A stretch of 63,971 bases of DNA from JBKEDC01 sp047975205. Its GTDB lineage: Bacteria; Bacteroidota; Bacteroidia; Bacteroidales; Prolixibacteraceae. The position numbers and the translations under genes are program-made. Each line of letters begins with the position of its first letter. Positions within the stretch are counted from its first letter, which is position 1. The stretch lies in contig JBKEDC010000028.1 of the NCBI GenBank assembly GCA_047975205.1, positions 1 to 63,971 of the forward strand, read 5' to 3'. The notes under the pieces were generated by a model. That model was not told the origin of the DNA. It was given only the letters and a program-made list of their open reading frames with translations, and did no database searches. Positions 36,776 through 45,382 of this stretch are shown one piece after another.

Positions 36776-36781
36776 CCATTT

Positions 36782-37765
36782 TTATCGTTTTTGTTGTTCT
36801 ATCAACTCATGATCCAAAGAAAACCCTGCTTCAGAGAATATCTTTTTGTCTTGACTGACATTAGTCCCTACCGTTGTGAGGTAATCTCCAACCAAAGCCG
36901 CACTGACTCCCGTCCTCAACGCCTGATTCTGAATATGACTTATCCGACTGCGACCACCTGCCAATCGGATATCAGCTTGAGGATTTATAAATCGAAATAT
37001 AGCGAATGTTGTAAGAATATCCTCATCGCTGAGCGGCTGCGCGTTCTGAAGTTTTGTGCCCTCAACCGGCATGAGGATGTTTAATGGTATTGAATCAATG
37101 TTAAGGGCTTTCAAGGCAAAAGCCATTTCCACTCGTTGTTCCATAGATTCGCCCATTCCGAGTATTCCGCCTGAACAAATCTTCATTCCCAATTCCTGAG
37201 CCGACTTGATCGTTGCGATTTTTTCCTCTATGGTGTGCGAGGTGCAGACTTCAGGAAAGAATGACGGAGCAGTTTCGATATTACAATGATAGTGCTCAAC
37301 TCCGGCTTGCTTTAATCTCCCCAGCTGAGCCTTACTGAGCAATCCCATCGAAGCACACAGATGAATCGGAGTCTTCTTTCCGATGTTTTCATACACATTG
37401 CAAAGCTGATTGAGGTTCGAATTAGAAATTGCTCGTCCGCTCGTGACTAACGAGAATCGATAGACTCCCTGCTTGGCATTCTCTTGGGCAATTCTCTCTG
37501 CTTCTGCTTGGTCTATGAGCTCGTATTCTTCAACATTCGTATTATGGAACACCGATTGTGAACACCATTTGCAATTCTGAGAACATCTTCCTGATTTTGC
37601 ACTCACGATTGCACACATCTCCATAAAATTACCGCGATAATGGAGCCTGATTTCATCAGCAGCAGCGTATAGCTCCTCTTTTTTATCAAGCTTGATTAGC
37701 GACAATGCTTCTTCATTTGTAATCTGATTACCATTCAGGATTCTATCCTTAATTTCTTGTATCAT
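36782..37765 (-). CDS. bioB: Biotin synthase
   Basis: 327 residues from the ATG at 37765 (MIQEIKDRILNGNQITNEEA). The radical-SAM motif CSQNCKWC (Cys 61, 65, 68) and the second-cluster residues are in place, as are HCNIETAPSFFPEVCTSHT and ILMPVEGTKL. It inserts sulfur into dethiobiotin. A longer frame at 37804 overlaps the upstream stop by ATGA but adds 13 unconserved hydrophobic residues. No other bio genes are nearby. The codons look richer in G+C than neighbours, and IS256-type remnants lie on both sides, which suggests acquisition by transfer. Confidence 0.9.
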   Translation of the reverse strand: MIQEIKDRILNGNQITNEEALSLIKLDKKEELYAAADEIRLHYRGNFMEMCAIVSAKSGRCSQNCKWCSQSVFHNTNVEEYELIDQAEAERIAQENAKQGVYRFSLVTSGRAISNSNLNQLCNVYENIGKKTPIHLCASMGLLSKAQLGRLKQAGVEHYHCNIETAPSFFPEVCTSHTIEEKIATIKSAQELGMKICSGGILGMGESMEQRVEMAFALKALNIDSIPLNILMPVEGTKLQNAQPLSDEDILTTFAIFRFINPQADIRLAGGRSRISHIQNQALRTGVSAALVGDYLTTVGTNVSQDKKIFSEAGFSLDHELIEQQKR

Positions 37766-37800
37766 ACCATTCAAAACAAAAAATGCCAACAAGCAAACGC

Positions 37801-38109
37801 TCATTGACGATTATTAATATTAAATATTACACACTCTGTCTGTCCAGCACAGTCTTCAAAATCTGATGCTAAGACCAACAGTTTCGCATTTTCTTCTTCA
37901 ATTTCTGAATCTTCCTCAACAATCTTAAGAGTATAAGTAAGTTCTGTCTCTATGCTCTGGATAATCTCTCCAATCCACTGTACAGTCTGCACTGACAGGT
38001 GTCCGATATTCACCACATTACCTAACGAACAAAACACGGCATATCTTTTGCACGTCCATCGGGTGAATAATCCGGCTGGTTGGTTACTATTTAAGAGTTT
38101 ACGACCCAT
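37801..38109 (-). CDS. Hypothetical protein beside bioB
   Basis: 102 residues (MGRKLLNSNQPAGLFTRWTC...). No domain recognised. Short basic N-terminus, a middle amphipathic helix (VQTVQWIGEIIQSIETELTY) and an acidic C-terminus with two Cys. Base composition matches bioB. It lies directly upstream of bioB in the same direction, so the two are probably one cassette. Function unknown. Confidence 0.55.
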   Translation of the reverse strand: MGRKLLNSNQPAGLFTRWTCKRYAVFCSLGNVVNIGHLSVQTVQWIGEIIQSIETELTYTLKIVEEDSEIEEENAKLLVLASDFEDCAGQTECVIFNINNRQ

Positions 38110-38196
38110 ATCGATGCAAATATAGAAGAAAAACTTTGTCTAGCTTTTTCTATTATTCAAGTATACATTTTTTTGAACTAATTTCTAAAAGCTGAT

Positions 38197-38718
38197 TTAG
38201 AATATTAGTCCTTGTAGTTCTAATTCAAATCTACCTTCAAGCTTTATAGCCAACAGTTGAGCAGCTAAGCCTCAATTTTGTACCGGTTGCGTCTGCTCCT
38301 TTGAAATATTTTCTATTGTTAATATAAGTTTTAGCAAAGCCATGTCGCCAGGAAAAGCTCCTTTTGTCTTTGTAACTTTATGAACTTGACGATGGAATCC
38401 TTCCACTGTATCAGTGGCGCAGATAATTTTTCGAATATGCTCATCATAATCAAAATACAAGCTCAGTTCATCCCAATTGCTGTGCCATGAACGGATAACA
38501 ATTGGGTATTTTATCCCAAATTCTTCTAATTTTCCTAACCGTTCTTATGCACCCAAATGAGACTCCATCTCTGCTGAAAGAGCGTTCTCTAAAAACCCTT
38601 TGATAATCGGTGCAAAAGCTTTACCCTCGCCAGTCAAGCTTTGACTGTTCTTTAATTGAGATAGCGCTAAGTCTCGCAAAGAAATGTATTCCGCACTGTC
38701 TTTCTTATCTTCCGTCAT
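38197..38718 (-). pseudogene. IS256-family transposase, internally deleted
   Basis: The N-terminal ~60 residues (MTEDKKDSAEYISLRDLALS ... GFLENALSAEMESHLGA) run straight into the C-terminal ~100 (GKLEEFGIKYPIVIRSWHS, LSLYFDYDEHIRKIICATDT, EGFHRQVHKVTKTKGAFPGD). The catalytic core of about 200 residues that carries most of the DDE motif is missing. In-frame stops are TAA at 38545-38547, at the fusion point, and TGA at 38272-38274, where the family has Trp (VQNW). The frame then runs on (GLAAQLLAIKLEG) to 38197. Decayed IS256-type element. Confidence 0.85.
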
Positions 38719-38730
38719 AACTGCAAAATT

Positions 38731-38963
38731 AAAAATTTTCATGTTTAGACAGAATTGAGTTTGCAGTCTCTATATGCGCCGGTACGGGTATAATGCCATC
38801 GCTGACTTTTTATTATAACCGACCAGCACAAACAAATACTCCAATGGGAGAAGATCCTGTTTTACGAGCATTGGTCGAGATGTCATATGCAGAGAAATAC
38901 AGCGAGATAAAAGCAGATGAACAATATGAAAAATACAGATTAGAAAATGAGCTGTATCTGTAG
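38731..38963 (+). pseudogene. Unrecognised 3' gene fragment next to the IS256 remnant
   Basis: A frame without a proper start runs FSCLDRIEFAVSICAGTGIM, then PSLTFYYNRPAQTNTPMGED and ALVEMSYAEKYSEIKADEQY to a TAG at 38961-38963. The C-terminal part looks protein-like (charged, amphipathic helix). I recognise no family. ATG at 38792 could start a 56-residue protein, but a 5'-truncated gene cut by the IS element is just as likely. Confidence 0.35.
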
Positions 38964-39054
38964 TAAATGCCAATCGACAACCGACGAAAATAGGGGGTGA
39001 TGTCTTACTAGGGCATTACCCTCCCCCTATTTTCTTGACAGTTTGCAAACTAGA

Positions 39055-40125
39055 TTAATATTCCAACCAAAGATTGTCGATGTAAAGTGTGCTACCGACA
39101 GCTCCTGCAAAATGATCTCCATTATAGCTGGAGGAGGCAACAAAGATGATATGCGTGGGCAATACATAATCTATTATATCAGAATTCACGTAAAGTCCGT
39201 TTGTCGGCTTCATATAATCCGGAAATGAATCATCGAGCTTGCCATATGAGAACACTAATTCTAAATCCTTAGAATCTTGTTGCTCGTCGCCCGAGCGGAA
39301 CCACGCTGTTGCCAGCCGTCTTGCCTCGTCATCTTGGCGAACCTCAAGAATGGCGTAGATATCGCACATATCTCCATAGTCAAGTTTATTGCCATCTTTA
39401 TCCTTATTCACTTTGCCGGGGGTGTAGCTGTAGCTGATGCGAAGAGCTGATGGGCGACCTGTAAATAAAGTTCCAAAATCGATGGCAGCCCGCGGATTTG
39501 CCGGATCTATATTATCGGCATTAAACACGCCGGTCATGATTGACCCTGCTGAAATAGGGGCACCAAAAGCAGCTGACAGCCTACCATTATCCAATGTCTC
39601 CATTTTTACGGCATAATCATCATTATCTTTATCATAAGGAGTTGTAGCATATAGGCCAAGTAAAGAAGTTCCGGCATTCCCTGTACACCAAACAGTATTA
39701 TCGGCAGCTGCACCAGGCTCGTAATATCCTTTAGCTGTTTGATACCACATATTAAAATCAGTATTTGAAAGCTGCAGTTCTGCTGAAGCATATTGAGCTT
39801 CGAGTTTCCAGCTCACGATATTCCCATTTTCAGCGATAATTTCCAATACGTTATCATGCGTTAGATTTAGTGTATCTCCCACTTGTTTACTCGTTGTTGC
39901 AAAGGAAGAAAGCTCCAATTCTTGAATTACTGACTTTGAAATATCTACACCGGGAGTCATATTCAAAATTATGATATGCGTTTCGCTGTTGATTTGAGCT
40001 TGATCGGCTTGATTAGACACCTGAATGTTCAAAATATCTGCAGAATCAGATAATCCGAAATAATCCTCTTTTACACAAGAATTTAAGAAAGCTATAGTAA
40101 GAGTAAAAAGAAATATATTTTTCAT
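39055..40125 (-). CDS. PCMD-domain lipoprotein
   Basis: 356 residues. Lipoprotein signal MKNIFLFTLTIAFLNSC (Cys about 17). An N-terminal Ig-like region (about 25-110) precedes the PCMD domain (putative carbohydrate metabolism domain), with WYQTAKGYYEPG and TVWCTGNAGTSLLGL and a C-terminal GSTLYIDNLWLEY. PCMD proteins are Bacteroidetes surface or periplasmic proteins linked to glycan use, with no proven reaction. Its start overlaps the stop of the upstream barrel gene by ATGA, so they are coupled. Confidence 0.85.
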   Translation of the reverse strand: MKNIFLFTLTIAFLNSCVKEDYFGLSDSADILNIQVSNQADQAQINSETHIIILNMTPGVDISKSVIQELELSSFATTSKQVGDTLNLTHDNVLEIIAENGNIVSWKLEAQYASAELQLSNTDFNMWYQTAKGYYEPGAAADNTVWCTGNAGTSLLGLYATTPYDKDNDDYAVKMETLDNGRLSAAFGAPISAGSIMTGVFNADNIDPANPRAAIDFGTLFTGRPSALRISYSYTPGKVNKDKDGNKLDYGDMCDIYAILEVRQDDEARRLATAWFRSGDEQQDSKDLELVFSYGKLDDSFPDYMKPTNGLYVNSDIIDYVLPTHIIFVASSSYNGDHFAGAVGSTLYIDNLWLEY

Positions 40126-40907
40126 CGTTTGCGGTGTTTTTTAGCTTTTTTAGAAACATTAATATAGTAGGCAATACCCAAACGCAGCGAAAATAAATCA
40201 ATATCGAAAGCCACGTTACTCATATGCTGACGGGCAACTTCTTCTCCATTCGTAGTGGTTTCTGTGAGCTCATAGTTGTAGCCCAATAAATTTTGCAGTT
40301 CTATCTCAAGGGCAAAGTTTTCCATTAGGAAGAATGTAACCCCCGGACTAATACCGGCCGAGAACCCGAAGTTATTTTCATAGCTTTTGCTTATCTGCCC
40401 CTCCTCGCTTGTGTTTCTAGTTAAGGCACTTCCAAAACTAAAACCAAGACCTACCTTATTGTAAAAAGATAAACGATTATTTTTTGTCAATGGAAAATAG
40501 GTAGTTAATACCGGGCGAATAGTTCCTCCACTACTAATCCGCTCTCTTCGCATACTTTCTCCATCTAAGGCTACATTCCCTACAAACTCATCGCGAGCAT
40601 AAACCCCTTCTAATCCAATTGAATTGCAATCACTCATGAAATAACCTGTTTTAAACGTTAAGTCATATTTTTTTTCTTTGCCATCGCCTATTTGATAAAC
40701 CAAATAATCGACATTTTCAGAAGATTTTGTAGTGAGAGAAAAAGCAAAACCGGTATAAACATTTCCTTTTTTGAATGGCGAAAAATCTTTTTGATAGTAT
40801 TCGCTCATCAAATCGTAAGGCGTGATTTTATCATCGATCGATTTATTTTGAGCCCACAGAGGAATCGTTAAACACAAATTTATTAATAGTAACAACAGTC
40901 GCTTCAT
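40122..40907 (-). CDS. Outer-membrane barrel protein coupled to the PCMD protein
   Basis: 261 residues; signal peptide MKRLLLLLINLCLTIPLWAQ, then beta strands with a strongly basic C-terminus (VSKKAKKHRKR). It resembles the Bacteroidetes outer-membrane beta-barrel families. No function known. The ATGA overlap with the PCMD lipoprotein gene (40122-40125) suggests they form one surface unit. Confidence 0.65.
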   Translation of the reverse strand: MKRLLLLLINLCLTIPLWAQNKSIDDKITPYDLMSEYYQKDFSPFKKGNVYTGFAFSLTTKSSENVDYLVYQIGDGKEKKYDLTFKTGYFMSDCNSIGLEGVYARDEFVGNVALDGESMRRERISSGGTIRPVLTTYFPLTKNNRLSFYNKVGLGFSFGSALTRNTSEEGQISKSYENNFGFSAGISPGVTFFLMENFALEIELQNLLGYNYELTETTTNGEEVARQHMSNVAFDIDLFSLRLGIAYYINVSKKAKKHRKR

Positions 40908-41441
40908 AATGTATCAAGAAATCAAATTATAGTTTTTATGCATAAAGGATAAATATTTCAGACCTTCAGCAGTAAATGAATATTTCAAAATAAACAAAAA
41001 TAATTGTTAAAAACAATTGTCAATGTAAACTATTATCTTTTTATATGGTCTAATTAATTGTTTTTATATTTCGGATTTAGATTGGAGATTTAGGCAAAAG
41101 CCAATTAGAGGTCGAGATGCTCATATTTTTTTATAAATGAAGCGACCGACTCCTTTTTATGTCAATATTTTTTGAGAATTGAGTGGAAAAGTGCTAATCG
41201 GTTCCATTCTTTGCAAAGAATGGAGTGGAAAATCGCTAATTAAGCTTAATCCTTGTCGAGAATAGGCTGAAAATACTCTAGGCCTGTGTATCTCGCGGAG
41301 ATTATTCCGAGAAAAAAACAAAAAAATGAAGTGTTTTTATGAGTTTTATTATTGCAATGGCATTTAAACCAGCGTGTTATGATTATTAATGATACGTTAG
41401 ATAGAAATAATATACCTTTGCAATATATTTAGTTATTTAAT
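40908..41441. other. Divergent intergenic region with degenerate repeats
   Basis: About 530 bp between divergent genes. The ~42-bp repeat occupies 41165-41285. A TACCTTTG -7 element at 41413-41420 probably serves the AlkD-like gene. No protein-like frame is present. Confidence 0.5.
41165..41285. repeat. Degenerate ~42-bp tandem repeat, locus C
   Basis: Three units start at 41176 (GAATTGAGTGGAAAAGTGCT), 41218 (GAATGGAGTGGAAAATCGCT) and 41260 (GAATAGGCTGAAAATACTCT), exactly 42 bp apart. The junction of units 1 and 2 contains a perfect 16-bp palindrome (ATTCTTTGCAAAGAAT, 41206-41221). This is the best-preserved copy of the family. Confidence 0.75.
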
Positions 41442-42122
41442 ATGGAATTTATCTTAGACAATCCTCAAACAGAGGAAATCTTTCAAAATATACTGAAACA
41501 AATTAAGCGGATGAAAAATGGTGTTACATCTGATTCAATGACAGAAAAGGGTGTGACATATAAAAAGAATTGGGGGGTGTCTATCATTCAACTTCGCCAA
41601 TTAGCTCAAAGCTATGAGAAAGATCATTTGCTTGCACTGAAGCTATGGAATAAAGGGTGGCGTGAAACGCTCATCTTAGCTACCATGTTGGAAGAACCTC
41701 AAAAAATTGATGAGAATCAAATGGATTATTGGATAAAAAGTATCCAAACCGCGGAGTTAATAGATCAGGCTGTTTTTAACTTATATGTATATAGCAAATT
41801 TGCTTTTGTGAAAGCTATGGAATATTGCTGCGGTAAGACATTTTTGGTAAATTATGCCGGATTGCAACTTATTACTCGTCTTGCACGGGTTGACGATAAA
41901 GCCATTAATGAAATGTTTGAAGTGTTTTTCGACAAGCTATTTGCTTTGGCTAAAGATGAACGTTTGCATCAAGCTTTTTATAACATGATTTCGGCATTAG
42001 CCGGAAGAAATGAAAACATGAAGTCCAGTTGTATTGTTTTTCTGCAAGAGTTGGCACAAGAAGAAGAAAAACAGGCTCAGCACATAGCTGCAGTGTTGTT
42101 AGAAGACATTGCATATTGTTAG
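41442..42122 (+). CDS. DNA alkylation repair (AlkD-like HEAT-repeat) protein
   Basis: 226 residues, all-helical with HEAT-like repeats. The N-terminal KRMKNGVTSDSMTEKGVTYK and the WGVSIIQLRQLAQSY segment resemble the AlkD-like DNA alkylation repair family seen in Bacteroidetes. True AlkD removes alkylated purines by base excision. This short form may have diverged; I cannot confirm the catalytic Asp/Trp pair. Confidence 0.7.
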   Translation: MEFILDNPQTEEIFQNILKQIKRMKNGVTSDSMTEKGVTYKKNWGVSIIQLRQLAQSYEKDHLLALKLWNKGWRETLILATMLEEPQKIDENQMDYWIKSIQTAELIDQAVFNLYVYSKFAFVKAMEYCCGKTFLVNYAGLQLITRLARVDDKAINEMFEVFFDKLFALAKDERLHQAFYNMISALAGRNENMKSSCIVFLQELAQEEEKQAQHIAAVLLEDIAYC

Positions 42123-42262
42123 TATTTAATTATCGTTAAAAGTATGGTGTAATTTATATTTTTTATAAGTTTGTACCCAAAGAGAATGCATTTCAACATT
42201 AAAGATTATGTATTCGAAAGTAAACACACACATTTTGAAAATGTAAACCAATCAGAACAAAA

Positions 42263-42778
42263 ATGAAAAAATTAATTTTTGCATCTTTTGCAGCTATGGC
42301 TCTTTTTGCAGCCTGTAAATCAAACAAAGATTTGACTAATGCTACCACAGTTGCTGCTGAAGCTCCGGCCGCTGAAGATACCGCAACATTCGAAGTAACA
42401 GAGCCTGCAGCTCCGGCTACCGCTGTAACACCTACAGAAGCAACATCAACTACAAATACATCAACTTACGAGCCGAGTACTAACGTACGTACGCAATCAG
42501 AAGAGTTCGCATTTGATTCTACAAGCGATGCAAACTTAAATTCAGACAATTCTTATTTTGTAATTGTAGGTAGTTTCAGCTCATTAGCTAATGCAAATCG
42601 TTACAAAGCCGAGCTAGCACCTAAAGGATTCAGTGCAATTGTATTGCATAGCGATACTGGTTATTACCGGGTGTGTGTAAATTCATATGCAACAGAACAA
42701 TCAGCTCGCGTTCGTATCAGTCAGATTCGTTCAGAATTTCCGGAGTATGCCGATTGCTGGTTGCTTGTGAAAAAGTAA
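42263..42778 (+). CDS. SPOR-domain lipoprotein
   Basis: 171 residues. Lipoprotein signal MKKLIFASFAAMALFAAC (Cys 18), an Ala/Thr/Pro-rich linker, and a C-terminal SPOR domain (about 97-171; SYFVIVGSFSSLANANRYKA, GYYRVCVNSYATEQSAR). SPOR domains bind denuded septal peptidoglycan, so a role in division or envelope upkeep is likely. TAAGTTTG about 90 bp upstream is a possible -7 element. Single gene with its own terminator. Confidence 0.88.
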   Translation: MKKLIFASFAAMALFAACKSNKDLTNATTVAAEAPAAEDTATFEVTEPAAPATAVTPTEATSTTNTSTYEPSTNVRTQSEEFAFDSTSDANLNSDNSYFVIVGSFSSLANANRYKAELAPKGFSAIVLHSDTGYYRVCVNSYATEQSARVRISQIRSEFPEYADCWLLVKK

Positions 42779-42802
42779 GCAATTAAACACTAATAATATT
42801 GT

Positions 42803-42832
42803 AGAGGGAGAGCTTGCGTTCTCCCTTTTTTT
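42803..42832 (+). terminator. Terminator after the SPOR gene
   Basis: GAGGGAGAGC, short loop, TCTCCC followed by TTTTTTT, about 25 bp after the stop codon. Confidence 0.85.
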
Positions 42833-42853
42833 ATCTCATGGGTAAGTAAAATT

Positions 42854-43312
42854 ATGAATAAAACACAAGTAATTATTTATACTGATGGTGCCGCAAAAGG
42901 GAACCCGGGTCGTGGCGGTTATGGAATTGTATTGCAATCGGGAGCTAATCGTAAAGAATTATCGGATGGATTTAAACTTACCACAAATAACCGCATGGAA
43001 CTGCTAGCTGTTATTGTAGCTCTCGAAACGCTAAAGTTCCCATGTCAGGTTACCCTATATTCCGATTCTAAATATGTAGTTGACGCAGTAGAAAAAAGGT
43101 GGGTTTTTGCTTGGCAGAAGAAGGGCTTCAAAGACAAGAAGAATCCTGACCTTTGGCAGCGTTTTTTGCGTATATACCCAACACATGATGTGAAATTTGT
43201 TTGGGTAAAAGGGCATGCCAATATACCGGGGAATGAGCGTTGTGACCAGTTGGCTGTTGAGGCTGCCACCGGTGAAAATTTAAAAGAAGATACCGGATAT
43301 ATTGGAAACTAA
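42854..43312 (+). CDS. rnhA: Ribonuclease HI
   Basis: 152 residues. All four catalytic acids are visible: Asp in YTDGAAKGNPG, Glu in NNRMELLAV, Asp in YSDSKYV, Asp in GNERCDQLA. It degrades RNA in RNA-DNA hybrids, including Okazaki primers and R-loops. It is followed by the glycan locus. Confidence 0.95.
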   Translation: MNKTQVIIYTDGAAKGNPGRGGYGIVLQSGANRKELSDGFKLTTNNRMELLAVIVALETLKFPCQVTLYSDSKYVVDAVEKRWVFAWQKKGFKDKKNPDLWQRFLRIYPTHDVKFVWVKGHANIPGNERCDQLAVEAATGENLKEDTGYIGN

Positions 43313-43481
43313 GCATGAAAATTGCAATATAGTTTTGAACACACCGTCTTGCTAGGAGTAATGTAGGGGAAGCTATTGAGCTTTTGGATATAACCAATGG
43401 ATTTCTCGCCAGGGAAATATCTTGATCTGCAATATTTTTGTACATTTGTATTTTTAAGAATTATGTGGTGCAGCAACATTT

Positions 43482-44372
43482 ATGTCATCCAATATGCTAT
43501 ATTATGTCATCCTTTCTCTTGTCAAAATTATATCATACATGCCTTTTCGAATGCTGTATGCATTGTCAGATGTGCTGTTCTATCCCTTCTATTTCGTCAT
43601 ACGCTATCGCCGAAAGATAGTTCGGAAGAATCTCACAGAATCTTTTCCAAATAAAAGCATAGATGAAATCATACGAATGGAGAAAAAGTTCTACCGTTTT
43701 TTTATTGATATGATTTTTGAGGCCTGCAAACTGCTTTCGATTACTCCCGAAGAGATTGGCAAAAGAATGAAATTTACCAATATAAAGATGGTAAATGACA
43801 TGCTCGTCGAAGGAAAGTCAATTTCTGTTTTTTCAGGGCATTATGGCAATTGGGAATGGATATCTTCCATTGGCCTATGGCTTTATGAGGATGCTATAGG
43901 GGCACAGATTTATCACAAATTGCGCAATAAATCAATGGATAAAATCATGAGAAACTTGCGTGAACGCATGGGAAATATCTCTGTAGAAATGTATGAAACT
44001 GTTCGATTTATAGCTCATGCAAAAACAGACAGTAAACCACATATAATAGGATTCATAGCAGACCAGTCGCCAAAAAAAAGAGAGGTGAAACATTTCGTTC
44101 AATTTCTAAACCATAAGGTGCCAGTTTTGACAGGAACAGAGAAAGTGACAAAACGCTATGACTATAAAGCCCTATTTCTCAGTATGAAAAGGATAAGAAG
44201 AGGATATTATGAATGTGAGTTCTCTCCGTTGTATAATAACCCTAAATCTTTACCGGACTTTGAATTGACCAATCTATATTATCAGCGATTGGAACAAGAT
44301 ATCCTCTCTCAACCAGAACTCTATTTGTGGACGCACAACCGCTTCAAACACGCTCAAAAAAATGATTTATAG
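43482..44372 (+). CDS. LpxL/HtrB-like lysophospholipid acyltransferase
   Basis: 296 residues. N-terminal membrane helix (about 5-25), then the LPLAT domain with HYGNWEW, the H(x4)D/E catalytic motif, near residue 119. Members add secondary acyl chains to lipid A or acylate other lipids in the inner membrane. The next gene starts 2 bp after the stop, so this is the first gene of the surface-glycan operon (43482-46279). The ATG at 43494 is an alternative start. Confidence 0.85.
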   Translation: MSSNMLYYVILSLVKIISYMPFRMLYALSDVLFYPFYFVIRYRRKIVRKNLTESFPNKSIDEIIRMEKKFYRFFIDMIFEACKLLSITPEEIGKRMKFTNIKMVNDMLVEGKSISVFSGHYGNWEWISSIGLWLYEDAIGAQIYHKLRNKSMDKIMRNLRERMGNISVEMYETVRFIAHAKTDSKPHIIGFIADQSPKKREVKHFVQFLNHKVPVLTGTEKVTKRYDYKALFLSMKRIRRGYYECEFSPLYNNPKSLPDFELTNLYYQRLEQDILSQPELYLWTHNRFKHAQKNDL

Positions 44373-44374
44373 TT

Positions 44375-45367
44375 ATGGATATTGATTTTGTAATCACTTG
44401 GGTAGACATGAACGACTCAAAATGGAAAGCTCAATTCGCACAATACTCGCCAAAAATTGATAATTCGAAAAATGAAATCTCAGAAGCCCGCTTTCGCGAC
44501 TATGGCTTTCTGAAATATTGGTTTCGTGGCGTGGAAAACTTTGCACCGTGGGTGCGAAAAATCTATTTTGTAACTGCTGGACAGCAACCGGAATGGCTGG
44601 ATACATCCAGTCCGAAAGTGGAAGTGGTGGATCATAGAGATTTTATTCCCGAACAGTTTTTGCCATGCTACAATTCAGTGGTCATTGAGCGTTACATGTA
44701 CAGGATTAAAGGCTTGTCGGAGCATTTTGTCTATTTCAATGACGATTTCTACCTGATTAACAACATCAAGCCTGAACGTTTCTTTAAAAAAGGTTTGCCT
44801 TGCGATATTGCAGCTTTCCAGTATAATCCATCTTGGTCGCAATGGTACGTGCGCATCAAAAATAACATAAAAATCATCAATCAGCATTTCGATAAAAAAG
44901 AAGTGATGAGCCGCTTTCACGACAAATGGTTCAACAAAAGCTATGGCTTGAAAGCTCGCTGGAACTACCTGTTGAAGCCATATAGTAAGTTTATCACTTT
45001 GCGCACGCCTCACAACGCACAGCCCTTTTTGAAAAGCACCTTTGAGGAAGTGTGGGCTGTTGCTGAAAAGGAACTGACAGAAACATCTGCCAACCGATTC
45101 CGTGCCTTGACCGACTACACACCCGAGTTATTTCGTACTTGGCAGATTTGCAAAGGCAATTTCGAGCCCTACAACACCTACGTCGATACCAAAATGTTTC
45201 CCCTCATGGTGCGCCCAAAGCGGGCTGCTCGTGCTATCTACAAACAATCATATTCGCTTATCTGTTTGAATGACAATGTAAATATTCGCAACTACAATGA
45301 GGTGTTGGAAAACATTAAGAATGCTTTTGATCACATTTTACCTGAAAAATCATCATTCGAAATTTAA
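44375..45367 (+). CDS. Stealth-family sugar-phosphate transferase
   Basis: 330 residues. The CR1 motif is at the start (MDIDFVITWVDMNDSKWKAQ). CR2 follows (FRDYGFLKYWFRGVENFAPW, RKIYFVTAGQQPEWLD, ERYMYRIKGLSEHFVYFNDD), with CR3-like TPHNAQPF and a C-terminal CR4-like part. Stealth proteins transfer hexose-1-phosphate from nucleotide sugars during capsule or exopolysaccharide synthesis; human GlcNAc-1-phosphotransferase is a relative. Second gene of the operon, 2 bp after the acyltransferase. A second, diverged Stealth gene lies at 47821-48777. Confidence 0.88.
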   Translation: MDIDFVITWVDMNDSKWKAQFAQYSPKIDNSKNEISEARFRDYGFLKYWFRGVENFAPWVRKIYFVTAGQQPEWLDTSSPKVEVVDHRDFIPEQFLPCYNSVVIERYMYRIKGLSEHFVYFNDDFYLINNIKPERFFKKGLPCDIAAFQYNPSWSQWYVRIKNNIKIINQHFDKKEVMSRFHDKWFNKSYGLKARWNYLLKPYSKFITLRTPHNAQPFLKSTFEEVWAVAEKELTETSANRFRALTDYTPELFRTWQICKGNFEPYNTYVDTKMFPLMVRPKRAARAIYKQSYSLICLNDNVNIRNYNEVLENIKNAFDHILPEKSSFEI

Positions 45368-45382
45368 TTATCGCAAGTTTCA

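Noticed and set aside
37766..37804. Longer bioB start overlapping the upstream gene by ATGA
   Set aside because: Adds 13 hydrophobic residues not seen in biotin synthases; the ATG at 37765 matches the family start.
41165..41285. CRISPR array interpretation of the 42-bp repeats
   Set aside because: Units are degenerate, contiguous without unique spacers, and no cas gene is present.
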